Shown one piece after another: positions 9,601 through 16,946 of a stretch of DNA of 64,000 nt. The notes beneath the pieces are model-generated. The model did no database searches, was not told the origin of the DNA, and saw only the letters and a list, made by a program, of their open reading frames with translations. Each line of letters opens with the position of its first letter. The stretch's first letter is position 1. This DNA comes from Nocardia pneumoniae NBRC 100136 (GTDB taxonomy: Bacteria > Actinomycetota > Actinomycetes > Mycobacteriales > Mycobacteriaceae): the NCBI RefSeq assembly GCF_000308755.1, contig NZ_BAGF01000070.1, positions 175,785 through 239,784 on the forward strand, written 5' to 3'. Made by a program: the position numbers and the translations under genes.

Positions 9601-9763
9601 GAGCGCCGCCGTGCGCGGTCTGCCGGATCGCTCCCAACCGGATGTGGCCAGGATCGAGCAGGCCGCGCGAAGTCGCCTCGGTGACACGCGGTTCACCGAG
9701 GCGACGCAGGAGGGGGCGCAGGCCAGCTGGCAGGAGTTGGTCGCGGTCACGCTCGCTTGCTGA
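6602..9763 (+). CDS. AfsR/SARP-family regulator with BTAD, NB-ARC and TPR-like regions
   Basis: 1053 aa from a GTG start. Domains in order: OmpR-like winged helix DNA-binding domain (~1-90, MQIGILGPFEIRTDDG), bacterial transcriptional activator domain (~95-240), STAND/NB-ARC ATPase (P-loop GPGGSGKT 284-291; Walker B LVLDNCEHV 367-375; EPLGITGE sensor region) and a long helical C-terminus (~600-1040) with TPR-like repeats. This is the large AfsR-type SARP architecture, in which nucleotide and ligand signals gate DNA binding. It sits inside a group of genes whose three promoters share 11-bp repeats. Its own upstream region shows no second repeat set. Its 3' end overlaps the convergent permease gene by 17 bp. 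Confidence 0.93.
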   Translation: MQIGILGPFEIRTDDGAFADVPGARLRGLLIALALEPGHPVPKATLIDWIWGERPPSDAANALQQLVSRLRKVLPEGLVEGQTDGYRLRVEPDAVDAVRFERLIAQAHKDEDLRRVERLREALALWRGAAMQDVGLQESAAFDAAVTRLEGLRLAAMEDRFDAEIGLGHGAELVTELTDSVAAHPVRERLVAALMRALVATGRDTDALLVYERTRETLADELGVDPSPELSALHVALLRGELGRREKNRKTNLRAELTSFVGKDADVAAVRELNADHRLTTLIGPGGSGKTRLATETARTLLGDLPDGAWLVELAAVGADGDKGAGNNVAQATLAALGLRDALLGEAPDAEPTDRVIAAVRERAMLLVLDNCEHVIESAATFAHRMLGECRRLRILATSREPLGITGEALWPVVPLALPKGDAGPGEIESSPAVQLLLDRARAVRKDLATDAHTLSTLARVCRALDGMPLAIELAAARLRTMSLDQLAHRLDDRFRLLTGGSRTALPRHRTLRAVIDWSWELLTDAERMVLRRLSVFSGGASLEAAERICAGTGAGEEWEVLELLTALTEKSLVVTDGEGAPRYRMLGTIKEYAEQRLAEAGESDPARRAHLAYFTELAETADPHLRRAEQLEWLATLDAEHDNIAAAMRGALAAGEADGAMRLAAAAGWYWWLGGHKAEGNELIMAATALPGEVADEVRAVVYGFVIQFVISGPQSDQYRAEEWIRKAYELSRRVQSRHPVLRFAAPLERMLQGPDAILPAWEPLLGDKDPWVRAIGRLQLGKMRIQLGQGGRDVDACLDTALTEFRALGERWGISFAQTELANRIAMRGEFAGACELYEQAIAVVTEVGAIEDVVPMRSRQAQLYWLLGDADSSAAAMAEAQRSAERVAWPNVLAELALSKAELARWSGDAEQAHRQLDVATALLGDDADRAIGRVMKHDLLGYLAEDLDEAREHRVAEVQAVSEAGHAPLIAQVLVGIADLALREHQYEQAARLLAASAAVRGLPDRSQPDVARIEQAARSRLGDTRFTEATQEGAQASWQELVAVTLAC

Positions 9764-10490
9764 ACGTGGAACGCGCCCAGAGGTACCCGACGAGAGCGAT
9801 CCCGGTGCACCAGGCGACGGCGATGATCGCATCGCCGGTGTCGGGTGAGCCGCCCAGCAGTCCGCGCAAGGTTTCGATGATCGGCGTGAAGGGCTGGTAC
9901 TCCGCGAACTGCCGCAGGCCCGGCCCCATCTTCTCCGCCGGCACTATCGCGCTGCTGAAGAACGGCAGCATGACCAGCGGCACGGAGGCCATACCCGCCG
10001 TTTCCGGAGACTTCGCCGCCAATCCCAAGGCGACCGTGAGCCAGCTGGCCGCGAAACCGAGCAGCACGACGATACCCGCCACGCCGAGCCAGTCGAGGAA
10101 ACTCGCCGCCGGGCTGAATCCCAGCAGGAAAGCCACTCCGATGAGGGCCACGATGGCGATCAGATTGGTCAGCACCGTGGCGATCACATGACCGCTCAAC
10201 ACCGCGCCACGGGAGACGTCCATGACCTTGAATCGGTTGATGATGCCCGTCGTCATGTCGGAGTTCACCGACGTCGCGGTGGCCCCCAGCCCGTAGCAGA
10301 CGGCCAGCAGGATCAGTCCCGGTGTCGCGTAGTCGATGTAGTCGACACCGACGTCGAAGGCGTCGCCGAACATGTACACGAACATCAACATGATGATGAT
10401 CGGCATCAGGACCGCGTTGAACACCGAAGTCGGGTTCCGGGCGATGTGTTTGACGTTGCGGCGCAGCATCACCATCGAATGGGATTTCAT
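9747..10490 (-). CDS. ABC-2 type exporter permease (DrrB-like)
   Basis: 247 aa with about six hydrophobic segments (for example VFNAVLMPIIIMLMFVYMF and ATVLTNLIAIVALIGVAFLL) and the typical ABC-2 end FTPIIETLRGLLGG. It belongs to the DrrB/daunorubicin-resistance type permeases. Its start overlaps the stop of the ATPase gene by four bases, so the two form a coupled export system. The 3' end runs 17 bp into the convergent SARP gene, leaving no room for a separate terminator. Cargo is unknown; a product related to the neighbouring P450 or a lipophilic drug is a guess. Confidence 0.92.
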   Translation of the reverse strand: MKSHSMVMLRRNVKHIARNPTSVFNAVLMPIIIMLMFVYMFGDAFDVGVDYIDYATPGLILLAVCYGLGATATSVNSDMTTGIINRFKVMDVSRGAVLSGHVIATVLTNLIAIVALIGVAFLLGFSPAASFLDWLGVAGIVVLLGFAASWLTVALGLAAKSPETAGMASVPLVMLPFFSSAIVPAEKMGPGLRQFAEYQPFTPIIETLRGLLGGSPDTGDAIIAVAWCTGIALVGYLWARSTFSKRA

Positions 10491-11428
10491 TTCGCTTCCG
10501 CCTCCGTGGCGTGGCCCGTCAGGGCGAGGAAAACGTCGTCTAGGTCGGGTGTGTGCACGGAGAACTCGTCGGCGCTGAGCGAGTACTCGTCGAGCCTGTC
10601 CAGCAGAGCCCGCAGCGATGTCGTCCCGCCATCGCTGGGAACCCGCAGGGTCAGTGCCTCGTGGTCCGCCGTGGAGTCGGGGAAGAGACGCGCGGCCGCG
10701 TCGAGTTGGGAGACGTGGGTGAACCGGAGCCGGACGTGCGTCCCGGGGATCTGGCGCTTCAGGTCGTCCGGAGTGCCCTGGGCGACCAGGCGGCCCTGGT
10801 CGAGCACCGCGATCCGGTCGGCGAGCTGATCGGCTTCCTCGAGGTACTGGGTGGTGAGGAAGATGGTCACGCCGTCGGCCACCAGGTCACGGATGATCGA
10901 CCACATCGTGCGACGGCTGCGCGGGTCCAGACCCGTCGTCGGCTCGTCCAGGAAGATGATCCGCGGGTTGCCGACGAGCGTCATCGCCAGGTCCAGCTTC
11001 CGGCGCATACCGCCGGAGTAGGTCGACGCGGGTTTGTTCGCCGCCTCCACCAGATCGAAGCGTTCCAGCAGCTCCGCGACCGTCTGCTGGCCGTCTTCGG
11101 CGGAGACCCCGTTGAGGTCCACCATCAGCCGCAGGTTCTCCTGCCCCGTCAGCAACTCGTCCACCGCCGCGAACTGGCCGGTGACTCCGATCGCCGCGCG
11201 CACCGCCTTCGCCTCGGTCGCGATGTCATGTCCGGCAACGCGTACCGACCCGCCATCGGCTTTTATCAACGTGCTCAGCACATTCACCGTCGTCGTCTTA
11301 CCCGCTCCATTCGGACCGAGCAGGGAGAAGACCGTTCCCGCACGGACATCCAAATCGATGCCGTCGAGCACAACCTTGTCCCCATATTTCTTCCGCAGCC
11401 CTGACACCGCGATCGCTGTATTACTCAT
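10487..11428 (-). CDS. ABC transporter ATP-binding protein (DrrA-like)
   Basis: 313 aa. Walker A GPNGAGKTT (38-46), signature YSGGMRRKLDLA (137-148), Walker B IIFLDEPTTGLD (157-168), switch His region TTQYLEEAD, and the C-terminal ~80-residue extension typical of DrrA-type ATPases. It pairs with the downstream ABC-2 permease (4-bp overlap). The ATG lies 22 bp from a triple 11-bp repeat (11450-11479), the same spacing as at the P450 promoter. No ribosome-binding site precedes the ATG, consistent with a leaderless transcript. Confidence 0.95.
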   Translation of the reverse strand: MSNTAIAVSGLRKKYGDKVVLDGIDLDVRAGTVFSLLGPNGAGKTTTVNVLSTLIKADGGSVRVAGHDIATEAKAVRAAIGVTGQFAAVDELLTGQENLRLMVDLNGVSAEDGQQTVAELLERFDLVEAANKPASTYSGGMRRKLDLAMTLVGNPRIIFLDEPTTGLDPRSRRTMWSIIRDLVADGVTIFLTTQYLEEADQLADRIAVLDQGRLVAQGTPDDLKRQIPGTHVRLRFTHVSQLDAAARLFPDSTADHEALTLRVPSDGGTTSLRALLDRLDEYSLSADEFSVHTPDLDDVFLALTGHATEAEAK

Positions 11429-11449
11429 GCGACCACCATCGGCACCCGG

Positions 11450-11479
11450 CCTGACACCGACCTGTCACGCGCCTGACAC
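11450..11479 (-). promoter_or_regulatory. SARP-type triple direct repeat, exporter promoter
   Basis: Minus-strand octamers GTGTCAGG, GTGACAGG and GTGTCAGG at an exact 11-bp period (plus-strand 11472-11479, 11461-11468, 11450-11457). Nine bases downstream is GATGGT, six bases before the ATG. The block GATSGTGGTCGC-ATG is shared with the P450 promoter. Confidence 0.72.
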
Positions 11480-11555
11480 GGTGTGCTACCGCGTCGTGCC
11501 AGGCCGCGCAACGTCCTGTCCTGGCGCGACCAGGCGTAACACCGTCTCAGTGGCA

Positions 11556-11585
11556 GTGTCAGGCGGGTGTCAGGGGGGTGTCAGG
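11556..11585 (+). promoter_or_regulatory. SARP-type triple direct repeat, hydrolase promoter
   Basis: Three perfect GTGTCAGG octamers at 11556, 11567 and 11578 (11-bp period). Nine bases after the last is GACAGT, then seven bases and the hydrolase ATG at 11608. The geometry matches the P450 and exporter promoters to within one base. Confidence 0.72.
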
Positions 11586-11607
11586 CCAGACGCCGACAGT
11601 GGTTGCC

Positions 11608-12420
11608 ATGACGAAGAACAGCACGTCCTCGACCGATTCGAAGTGGACCGGCATGGTGCCGGTCGACGATACGGCCCTGGCGGTCACTGACACCGGCGGT
11701 TCCGGGATTTCCGTGGTCTATCTCAATGGCCAGTTCGCCACTCAGGGTTACTGGCGGAAGGTCATCGCTGAACTCGGCCCCGGGTTCCGGCACATCACCT
11801 ACGACGAGCGGGCTCGCGGCAAATCGCTGTGTTCGGCGGACTATTCCTTCGAGGCCGCCGTCCGGGATGTCGATGCCGTTCTTGCGGCCAGGGGCGTGGA
11901 CCGGCCGCTGGTGGTGGGCTGGTCCTACGGGGCAGTCGTCGCCGCCCACTGGGCGGCCCGGAATCCGGACCGTGCCGTGGGCGCGGTCCTGGTGGACGGC
12001 GCGTTCCCCTACGACTGGCTCGACGAGGCCATGGAGCAGCGGATCCGCAAGCTGTTCAAGCGGCTGGGCTGGGTCACCCCGCTGCTGCGTCCCACCGGGC
12101 TGACCCCGCGGATGAACGCCGAACAGATGGCCGACAGCAACATCGAGCTCGGCAGGCTTTCCCGCGAGCGCGAACTGGGTCCCGTGCTGGACGACATCAC
12201 CGTCCCGGTGCGGTATGTGGTTGCTTCGGGGACGTCCTTCGGAAGCCGCGGCGATGAGCAAGAACGGATTCGCGCCAGCCTCGATTCGCTGACCGACCGC
12301 AACCCGAACATCCACAGCGCGAAGGTCGCCAGCAACCACGGCGCCATTCTGCGCAAGGACTTCCGCGCGATCGCCGAGTCCGTGCGCGAGGTCGCCGCTT
12401 TCGACCGCTCGGTCCGCTGA
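11608..12420 (+). CDS. Alpha/beta hydrolase
   Basis: 270 aa. The nucleophile elbow is GWSYGA (Ser, G-x-S-x-G), the oxyanion region follows VVYLNGQFATQGYW, Asp is probably in the strand ending VRYVVASGT, and His in SNHGAIL. I start at the ATG at 11608: an upstream GTG at 11578 lies inside the third promoter repeat, and the sequence before 11608 (GTGGTTGCC-ATG) matches the other SARP-box starts. It is divergent from the ABC exporter genes and likely in the same regulon. Substrate is unknown; esterase, lactonase or epoxide-type chemistry is possible. Confidence 0.88.
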   Translation: MTKNSTSSTDSKWTGMVPVDDTALAVTDTGGSGISVVYLNGQFATQGYWRKVIAELGPGFRHITYDERARGKSLCSADYSFEAAVRDVDAVLAARGVDRPLVVGWSYGAVVAAHWAARNPDRAVGAVLVDGAFPYDWLDEAMEQRIRKLFKRLGWVTPLLRPTGLTPRMNAEQMADSNIELGRLSRERELGPVLDDITVPVRYVVASGTSFGSRGDEQERIRASLDSLTDRNPNIHSAKVASNHGAILRKDFRAIAESVREVAAFDRSVR

Positions 12421-12512
12421 GACCCTCTCGGGCTTCGGTCGGCACCAAAACGAACACCTCCGTCTTTATTCAATTCACTTTCAGCACAACGAATTCGAAG
12501 GAGCACACCACC

Positions 12513-12919
12513 ATGTCCATCACCCTCACCGACCAGGACAAGACCACCCTGCGGACCGCCGCGTACGGCGCCATCGCACTGCTGGCAGCCGCCGATGCCA
12601 TCGGCTCGCCCCATAAGATCGCCACCGCCGGCTCCATCGCGCTGGGCTCGGCGACCGGCCTGGTCGGGCACGTCCTCGCCGAGAAAGCAAGGGCGTTGAA
12701 ATCAACGGCAAGTCCGTAGCCGCCATCGCCGACCAGGTACTGCCCGCCCTGACGGAAGCCATGAGCCTGCTCGACAAACAAGACCCGGCCGAAGCCGACA
12801 ACTTCCGCAACACCATCAACGTCGCCATCGAAGCAGCCACCCGCGCCCGCAAAGGCGAGCCCAGCCCCATCATGGCCGACATGACCCGCAAAATCACCGA
12901 AGCCCTCAACGCCGCCTGA
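12513..12919 (+). pseudogene. Small conserved-looking protein gene broken by a one-base deletion
   Basis: A good ribosome site (GAAGGAG) precedes MSITLTDQDKTTLRTAAYGA. The frame stays open to a TAG at 12716-12718 (68 codons), but from about 12686 a different frame continues coherently as SKGVEINGKSVAAIADQVLP through MADMTRKITEALNAA and ends in TGA at 12917. Adding one base at 12684-12685 (GAGAA-AGC to GAGAAG-AGC) joins both into a 135-residue protein: an Ala-rich hydrophobic helix near residues 15-55 and a helical acidic C-terminus. Function unknown. This is either a true frameshift or a sequencing error. A strong terminator follows 24 bp later, consistent with a stand-alone gene. Confidence 0.7.
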
Positions 12920-12942
12920 TCGAACCCCAACGCGCGCAACCA

Positions 12943-12977
12943 AAAAGGCGAGTGCTCTGCGCGAGCACTCGCCTTTT
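12943..12977 (+). terminator. Intrinsic terminator after the frameshifted gene
   Basis: Perfect 14-bp stem AAAAGGCGAGTGCT / AGCACTCGCCTTTT (12943-12956 and 12964-12977) with a 7-base loop; the A-run and T-run make it usable in both directions. Confidence 0.9.
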
Positions 12978-13231
12978 GGCCGTCTCCTCGGCCACGTCGC
13001 CGGTCAGACCTTCGAACAGCACTTTGTGGAGCGGATCACCGAGGCCCGTTTCGAGTGGTAGCTTGCCGTACCCCTTGGTAGGTTTCGGCTTGTTCGCTCA
13101 GCGTCGCGCACCACCTTCAGCCTTCGACTCGCGGAACCTTTCCCCCGATCCACAGTTCGTGCGCCTCTTTCGTCGTGGAAGGAGGCGGGAATCGTCATAC
13201 CCGCCCTGTCTCATCGAGCCCTGGAGAACCG

Positions 13232-13876
13232 GTGGTAACTGCCCTACCTCACCAGCCCGCGCAACTCGACGCGGTCATCTTCGACTACAACGGCGTCATC
13301 GGCCTGCAGCCCACCGTGCCCATGTGGAGCAGGCTCGCCGAACTTGCCGGATGGCACACCGACCAGCTCGGACTCTTCCAGAATGCTTTCTGGAGCGCCC
13401 GCGAACCCTACGACTCCGGCGAGTTCGACGACGTGGAATTCTGGACCGCCGTGCTCGGCCATCGCCCCGACCCGGAACTGCTCACCCAGTTGCGTGCCGT
13501 CGACACCGCGCTGTGGACCCGCACCGACGACCGCGTCGTCGCACTGCTCCACCATGCCCGGCGGGCAGATCTCCCGATGGTGCTGCTGTCCAACGCACCC
13601 CACCCGGTCAGCGACGCCCTCGACGCCTCCGACTGGCGCACTCTGATGACCGACGCCCTCTACTCGGCCCGGCTCGGCATGAACAAACCGCACCCCGACA
13701 CCTATCGAAACGCGCTCGCCGCGACCGGAGTTCGCGACCCCGGCCGCGTCCTGTTCGTCGACGACCGCGCCGACAACTGCCAAGCCGCCGCTCGCCTCGG
13801 CCTGCGCGTCCTCCACTACACCGGTTCACCCGCCGATCTCGAGAATCACCTCCGCCCCGCTACCCTCGCCGCGTAA
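13232..13876 (+). CDS. HAD-superfamily hydrolase
   Basis: 214 aa from GTG at 13232, preceded by GGAGA. Motif I is DAVIFDYNGVIG, where the first Asp is kept but the usual second Asp (DxD) is Asn (DYN). Motif II is LLSNAP, motif III the Lys in GMNKPHPDTY, motif IV VLFVDDRADN with paired Asp. The DYN change removes the general acid/base typical of phosphatases, pointing to a phosphonatase-, dehalogenase- or regulatory-type member (inference). It is followed by a strong hairpin terminator, so it is probably monocistronic. Confidence 0.88.
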   Translation: MVTALPHQPAQLDAVIFDYNGVIGLQPTVPMWSRLAELAGWHTDQLGLFQNAFWSAREPYDSGEFDDVEFWTAVLGHRPDPELLTQLRAVDTALWTRTDDRVVALLHHARRADLPMVLLSNAPHPVSDALDASDWRTLMTDALYSARLGMNKPHPDTYRNALAATGVRDPGRVLFVDDRADNCQAAARLGLRVLHYTGSPADLENHLRPATLAA

Positions 13877-13952
13877 TTCCCGGCGTCGCCACAAAATTTC
13901 CGGGTTCGGCGCGACGCCGCTACCGGTCGGTGGCGGCCACGAACCCGGCCAG

Positions 13953-13983
13953 ACGCTCGGCTGGAGTACCCAGCCGAGCGTTT
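13953..13983 (+). terminator. Intrinsic terminator after HAD hydrolase
   Basis: 12-bp perfect stem ACGCTCGGCTGG / CCAGCCGAGCGT (13953-13964, 13970-13981) with a 5-base loop followed by TT. Confidence 0.8.
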
Positions 13984-14039
13984 CGCGTGGGGCGCGCTAT
14001 ACCGGTTGCGCGGAGCCGGGCTTCTCCGCGGCTGTGGGG

Positions 14040-14405
14040 TCAGGGACGGATGATCATCAGGGCTTGACCGTACTCGACTTCATAACCGTTCTCGAGGATT
14101 TTCACCACGGTTCCGGCGATGTCGCTATCGACCTCGTTCATCAGTTTCATGGAATAAACAAAGCCCACCGCATACCCCTCGGGCACGTAATCGCCGACTT
14201 CCACCAGAGGTTGCGCATCGGCATTCGCGGCCCGGTAGAACGTGCCATTGAGGGGTGAGGTGATGACATGGCCGTCGGATTCCGACGAAGCAGATCCCAC
14301 AGCAGAGCCTCCTTCGGTCGATGATGCCACCTGGCACCGTCTGATGATGCCCGACTCTTGCTGCAATAAACTCGTACCATCCATGGGACACGCCGCTACC
14401 GACAT
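14040..14405 (-). CDS. Stand-alone biotin (BCCP-type) carrier protein
   Basis: 121 aa. The last ~75 residues form a biotinyl domain: SPLNGTFYRAANADAQPL, EVGDYVPEGYAVGFVYSMK, LMNEVDSDIAGTVVKIL. The biotinylation motif is MKLMNEV with Lys87, a variant of the usual MKMMN. GTFYR and the extra thumb-like residues follow the AccB type rather than lipoyl proteins. The N-terminal ~40 residues are Ser/Gly-rich. I start at 14405 because AGGGG lies five bases upstream; an ATG at 14384 has no ribosome site. No carboxylase or transcarboxylase partner lies within the window, so it must serve a subunit encoded elsewhere. Confidence 0.8.
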   Translation of the reverse strand: MSVAACPMDGTSLLQQESGIIRRCQVASSTEGGSAVGSASSESDGHVITSPLNGTFYRAANADAQPLVEVGDYVPEGYAVGFVYSMKLMNEVDSDIAGTVVKILENGYEVEYGQALMIIRP

Positions 14406-14587
14406 CGGCGCCCCTAGTGCCCCGATACCAGCGGTACGGGTATCGACTCGGCCGGTGATGTCGTGGCCGGACGATTCGCCGATCCCCTCCGCGTCACGAA
14501 TGCGATGCCCGGCCCGGCGGCATGAAGGCCGACCCGCTGAAAGCCCGTCTGCGTCCGGCGACGCAACATCCGGACTGAGCCCAGCAC

Positions 14588-14710
14588 GGGGGTCCCGGGA
14601 AGGCGAAGCCGACCAGGGCACTATGGCGACGCCGAAGGCGAGCCCGAAGGGGGGTCCCGGGGGGCGAAGCCCCTCCGGGCTGGGGTGTGGGGGCTCGGCC
14701 CCCACAAAAC
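14588..14710. repeat. GC-rich palindromic repeat element (REP-like)
   Basis: Two copies of GGGGTCCCGGG followed within a few bases by GGCGAAGCC lie ~62 bp apart, followed by a perfect palindrome TGTGGGGGC-TCG-GCCCCCACA (14686-14706). No protein is supported here. Its position between tRNA-Ala and a BCCP gene, with nested inverted repeats, suggests a dispersed non-coding repeat. Confidence 0.6.
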
Positions 14711-14720
14711 ACGCGGAACG

Positions 14721-14752
14721 CAAAAGGCTCATGCTCTCTATGAGCATGAGCC
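14721..14752 (-). terminator. Intrinsic terminator of tRNA-Ala
   Basis: On the minus strand a perfect 11-bp stem GGCTCATGCTC / GAGCATGAGCC (14742-14752, 14726-14736), 5-base loop, followed by TTTTG. It lies 9 bp beyond the tRNA 3' end. Confidence 0.88.
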
Positions 14753-14761
14753 TCCGATGCG

Positions 14762-14834
14762 TGGAGCTAAGGGGAATCGAACCCCTGACCTTCTCGATGC
14801 GAACGAGACGCGCTACCAACTGCGCTATAGCCCC
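14762..14834 (-). tRNA. tRNA-Ala (anticodon CGC)
   Basis: 73 nt cloverleaf. Acceptor GGGGCTA pairs with TAGCTCC and includes the G3:U70 wobble pair that identifies alanine tRNAs. Anticodon stem TCTCG/CGAGA encloses loop TTCGCAT, giving anticodon CGC (codon GCG). The T-loop GGTTCGAATCC is canonical. The 3' CCA is not encoded. A hairpin terminator follows. Confidence 0.97.
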
Positions 14835-14925
14835 GTGCGGTTCCGGGGAACCGCGCTGTGACACTGTATCAGGCCATGCCCCCGGACTCCGAATCGGTGC
14901 GCTGACCTGCTCTTATGGTGGTGGT

Positions 14926-16020
14926 CTATGCGCCCTCCGCGCGGCGGGCGTCACCGGTGGTGCGGCTGCGGAGGGCGCGGGCGGTAGCGGGGTCGAAGGG
15001 GTCGAGGTGCTCGAAGAGGGGGTCTTCGTCGTCGGGGTCGACGAGTGCGGAGCGGCGGCGGAGGGCGCGGGCGGTGTCGCGGTCCATGGTGCCGTGCGGG
15101 GTGGCGGCTCGGCGCGCGCGTGGGTCGGCTGCGCCGCGGCCGCGGTTGAGGCGGGCGGCGCGCTTGCGGCGGATCTCCTCCTCCATCCGCACTTGCTTGC
15201 GCAGGTAGGCCAGGTAGGTCACGAGCACGACGGAGGAGAGCCCGGTGCCCCACCACAGCACGGGAGTGAGCACCAATGCCAGCGCGCCGCTGAGGATGGC
15301 GGTGAGCACAAGGCCGAGCACGGCGCGCTGCCGGAAGGTGTAGCGGGCGGCGCGGGCGATGGCGTCGGCCTCGGGGTCGAAGCCGCCGCGGCCGCGGCGG
15401 GTGGGGACGAATTCCGTTTCGTCCGAATCGCTTTCGTCGTAGTCGGGGTAGGTCACGCGGGCGGGCGCGGTGGAGCGCGCAGGCGGGATTCTGGCCGCGG
15501 CCGGTGCTGGGTGGTGTGCGCCCACGCCGTCATCATCGGTCGCCGCGTCGATCTTCGCAGCGACTTCGGCCGCTTCCTCGTCGTCTTCCGACTCTTCGTC
15601 CGGCGCGGCGGTCGCGTCGGCAGCGTCGTCGGCGTCGAGCGCGTCGATGCCCTCCGGTTCGGCGTCAGCGATGTCGGATGCCGCGGCGTCGAACGGCACG
15701 GGCAGGTTGTCCTCGTCGGTCTCGGTGACGGGCTCGTCGGCCGGTGTCGTCATCCGGTCCTCCGCATCATCGCTGTGGGAATACTCTCTCGCTACGCGGC
15801 GTCCAGCGTGTCGCCCACGGGGCCGCCAGTTCGGATCGGTTTCGTGCCCGGCAGCCGGGCCTTTTCTGAGACGTCGTTTGCCTCCGCCGCGGTGCAGGAC
15901 CCGGGTCGCCAGCGCGGCGTCGGTGGTCCGGCGGATTCTCGGGTGACGGTCGGCGAGCATCGGGAACAGGACGAAGACCCAGAGCACGACAAGACCGATC
16001 CACAGGATCGAATTCGGCAT
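14926..16020 (-). CDS. sepX: SepX/GlpR-type divisome membrane protein
   Basis: 364 aa. An N-terminal membrane segment (ILWIGLVVLWVFVLFPML) is followed by an RHPRIRR basic stretch, a long Asp/Glu/Ala-rich acidic disordered region (~90-200), two further membrane helices (RQRAVLGLVLTAILSGALAL, TPVLWWGTGLSSVVLVTYLA) and a basic cytoplasmic tail with RRRSALVDPDDED. This layout and the position after galU-moeA-rimJ match the actinobacterial SepX/GlpR family that supports septation. It is co-directional with rimJ but 263 bp away, so it probably has its own promoter. Confidence 0.82.
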   Translation of the reverse strand: MPNSILWIGLVVLWVFVLFPMLADRHPRIRRTTDAALATRVLHRGGGKRRLRKGPAAGHETDPNWRPRGRHAGRRVAREYSHSDDAEDRMTTPADEPVTETDEDNLPVPFDAAASDIADAEPEGIDALDADDAADATAAPDEESEDDEEAAEVAAKIDAATDDDGVGAHHPAPAAARIPPARSTAPARVTYPDYDESDSDETEFVPTRRGRGGFDPEADAIARAARYTFRQRAVLGLVLTAILSGALALVLTPVLWWGTGLSSVVLVTYLAYLRKQVRMEEEIRRKRAARLNRGRGAADPRARRAATPHGTMDRDTARALRRRSALVDPDDEDPLFEHLDPFDPATARALRSRTTGDARRAEGA

Positions 16021-16283
16021 CGCGTCAGCACCTCCGTCCCCGCCTGGATTTCGTCCGGCTCGGCCCGCGAGCGGCGCGTGATACGCCGCGCTCGTCCGGC
16101 TCCCCGTCCGACGCAACCGCGTCGACGCCGGACGCCCGCAGGCTCCCTGCCGATGACGCAGGACGCACCATCGACGTCCGTAGGCTAATTCCGGGTAGCA
16201 CCAAGTTCCGGCAGGCGCGCCGTGCACATCCGCCACACCTGTCACATTTCCACCAATGCCACCGTGTTCGGTGGTAGCGAGCG

Positions 16284-16943
16284 CTACAGCAGGGTGACGC
16301 GCCCCTCTCGCACCAGCCGGTCCAGAACCGTCCCGACCACCTCCTCGATGGTCATGCCGACCAGGAGATGGTCGCGCCAGGCGCCGTCCACGTCGAGGTA
16401 GCGCCGTAGTAGCCCCTCCTCCCGGAAGCCGACGTTGCGCAGCACCGCCTGACTGGCCAGATTCTCCGGTCGCACGGTCGCCTCGACCCGGTGCAGGCCC
16501 ACCGGCCCGAAGCAGTGGTCGAGCCCGAGCGCCAACGCCGCGGTCGCGACGCCCTGCCCGCTGAGATCCTTGGCCACCCAGTAACCGATCCAGGCAGAGC
16601 GCAGCGCGCCACGCACGATATTGCCGACGGTCAACTGCCCGCTGAACGCGCCGTCCACCTCGATCACCAGGGGGATCATCGCGCCACGACGAGCCTCCGC
16701 CTTCAGGCTCGACCACAGCGAAGGCCAATTGGACGCGTGGTTGCGCGCCTCCCACGACCCCCGGCCGGTCGGCTCCCACGGCTCGAGATGGTCCCGGTCC
16801 CGCAATCGGATCCGGCTCCACGCCGCCGCGTCGCGCAGCCGCACCGGACGCAAAGTCACCTGTCCCGCGGCCACCCGGACCGGACCGAGTCGCGCGGGCC
16901 ACCCTGGATGCTGCGTGACCCGGAAAACGTTCATCGCGTCCAC
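16284..16943 (-). CDS. rimJ: RimJ-like GNAT N-acetyltransferase
   Basis: 219 aa. GNAT features: LRPVRLRDAAAWSRIRLRDR at the N-terminus, WIGYWVAKDLSGQGVATAAL (acetyl-CoA loop Q-G-x-A-T-A), and VEATVRPENLASQAVLRNVG with the NxxSxxVLxxxGF motif. This is the RimJ/RimL pattern of protein N-terminal acetylation; the real target is unknown. It starts three bases after the moeA stop, so the two are probably one operon. Confidence 0.88.
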   Translation of the reverse strand: MDAMNVFRVTQHPGWPARLGPVRVAAGQVTLRPVRLRDAAAWSRIRLRDRDHLEPWEPTGRGSWEARNHASNWPSLWSSLKAEARRGAMIPLVIEVDGAFSGQLTVGNIVRGALRSAWIGYWVAKDLSGQGVATAALALGLDHCFGPVGLHRVEATVRPENLASQAVLRNVGFREEGLLRRYLDVDGAWRDHLLVGMTIEEVVGTVLDRLVREGRVTLL

Positions 16944-16946
16944 GTC

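Noticed and set aside
12952..14067. 371-residue plus-strand frame over the HAD gene
   Set aside because: Out of frame with the HAD motifs and rich in Arg/Pro/Ser; shadow frame.
14040..14864. 274-residue frame joining the BCCP to sequence across the tRNA-Ala
   Set aside because: The upstream part crosses a tRNA, its terminator and a repeat; only the C-terminal biotinyl part is real.
14926..16902. 658-residue frame joining sepX to the rimJ region
   Set aside because: The N-terminal part is a shadow of rimJ; sepX itself starts at 16020 with its membrane segment.
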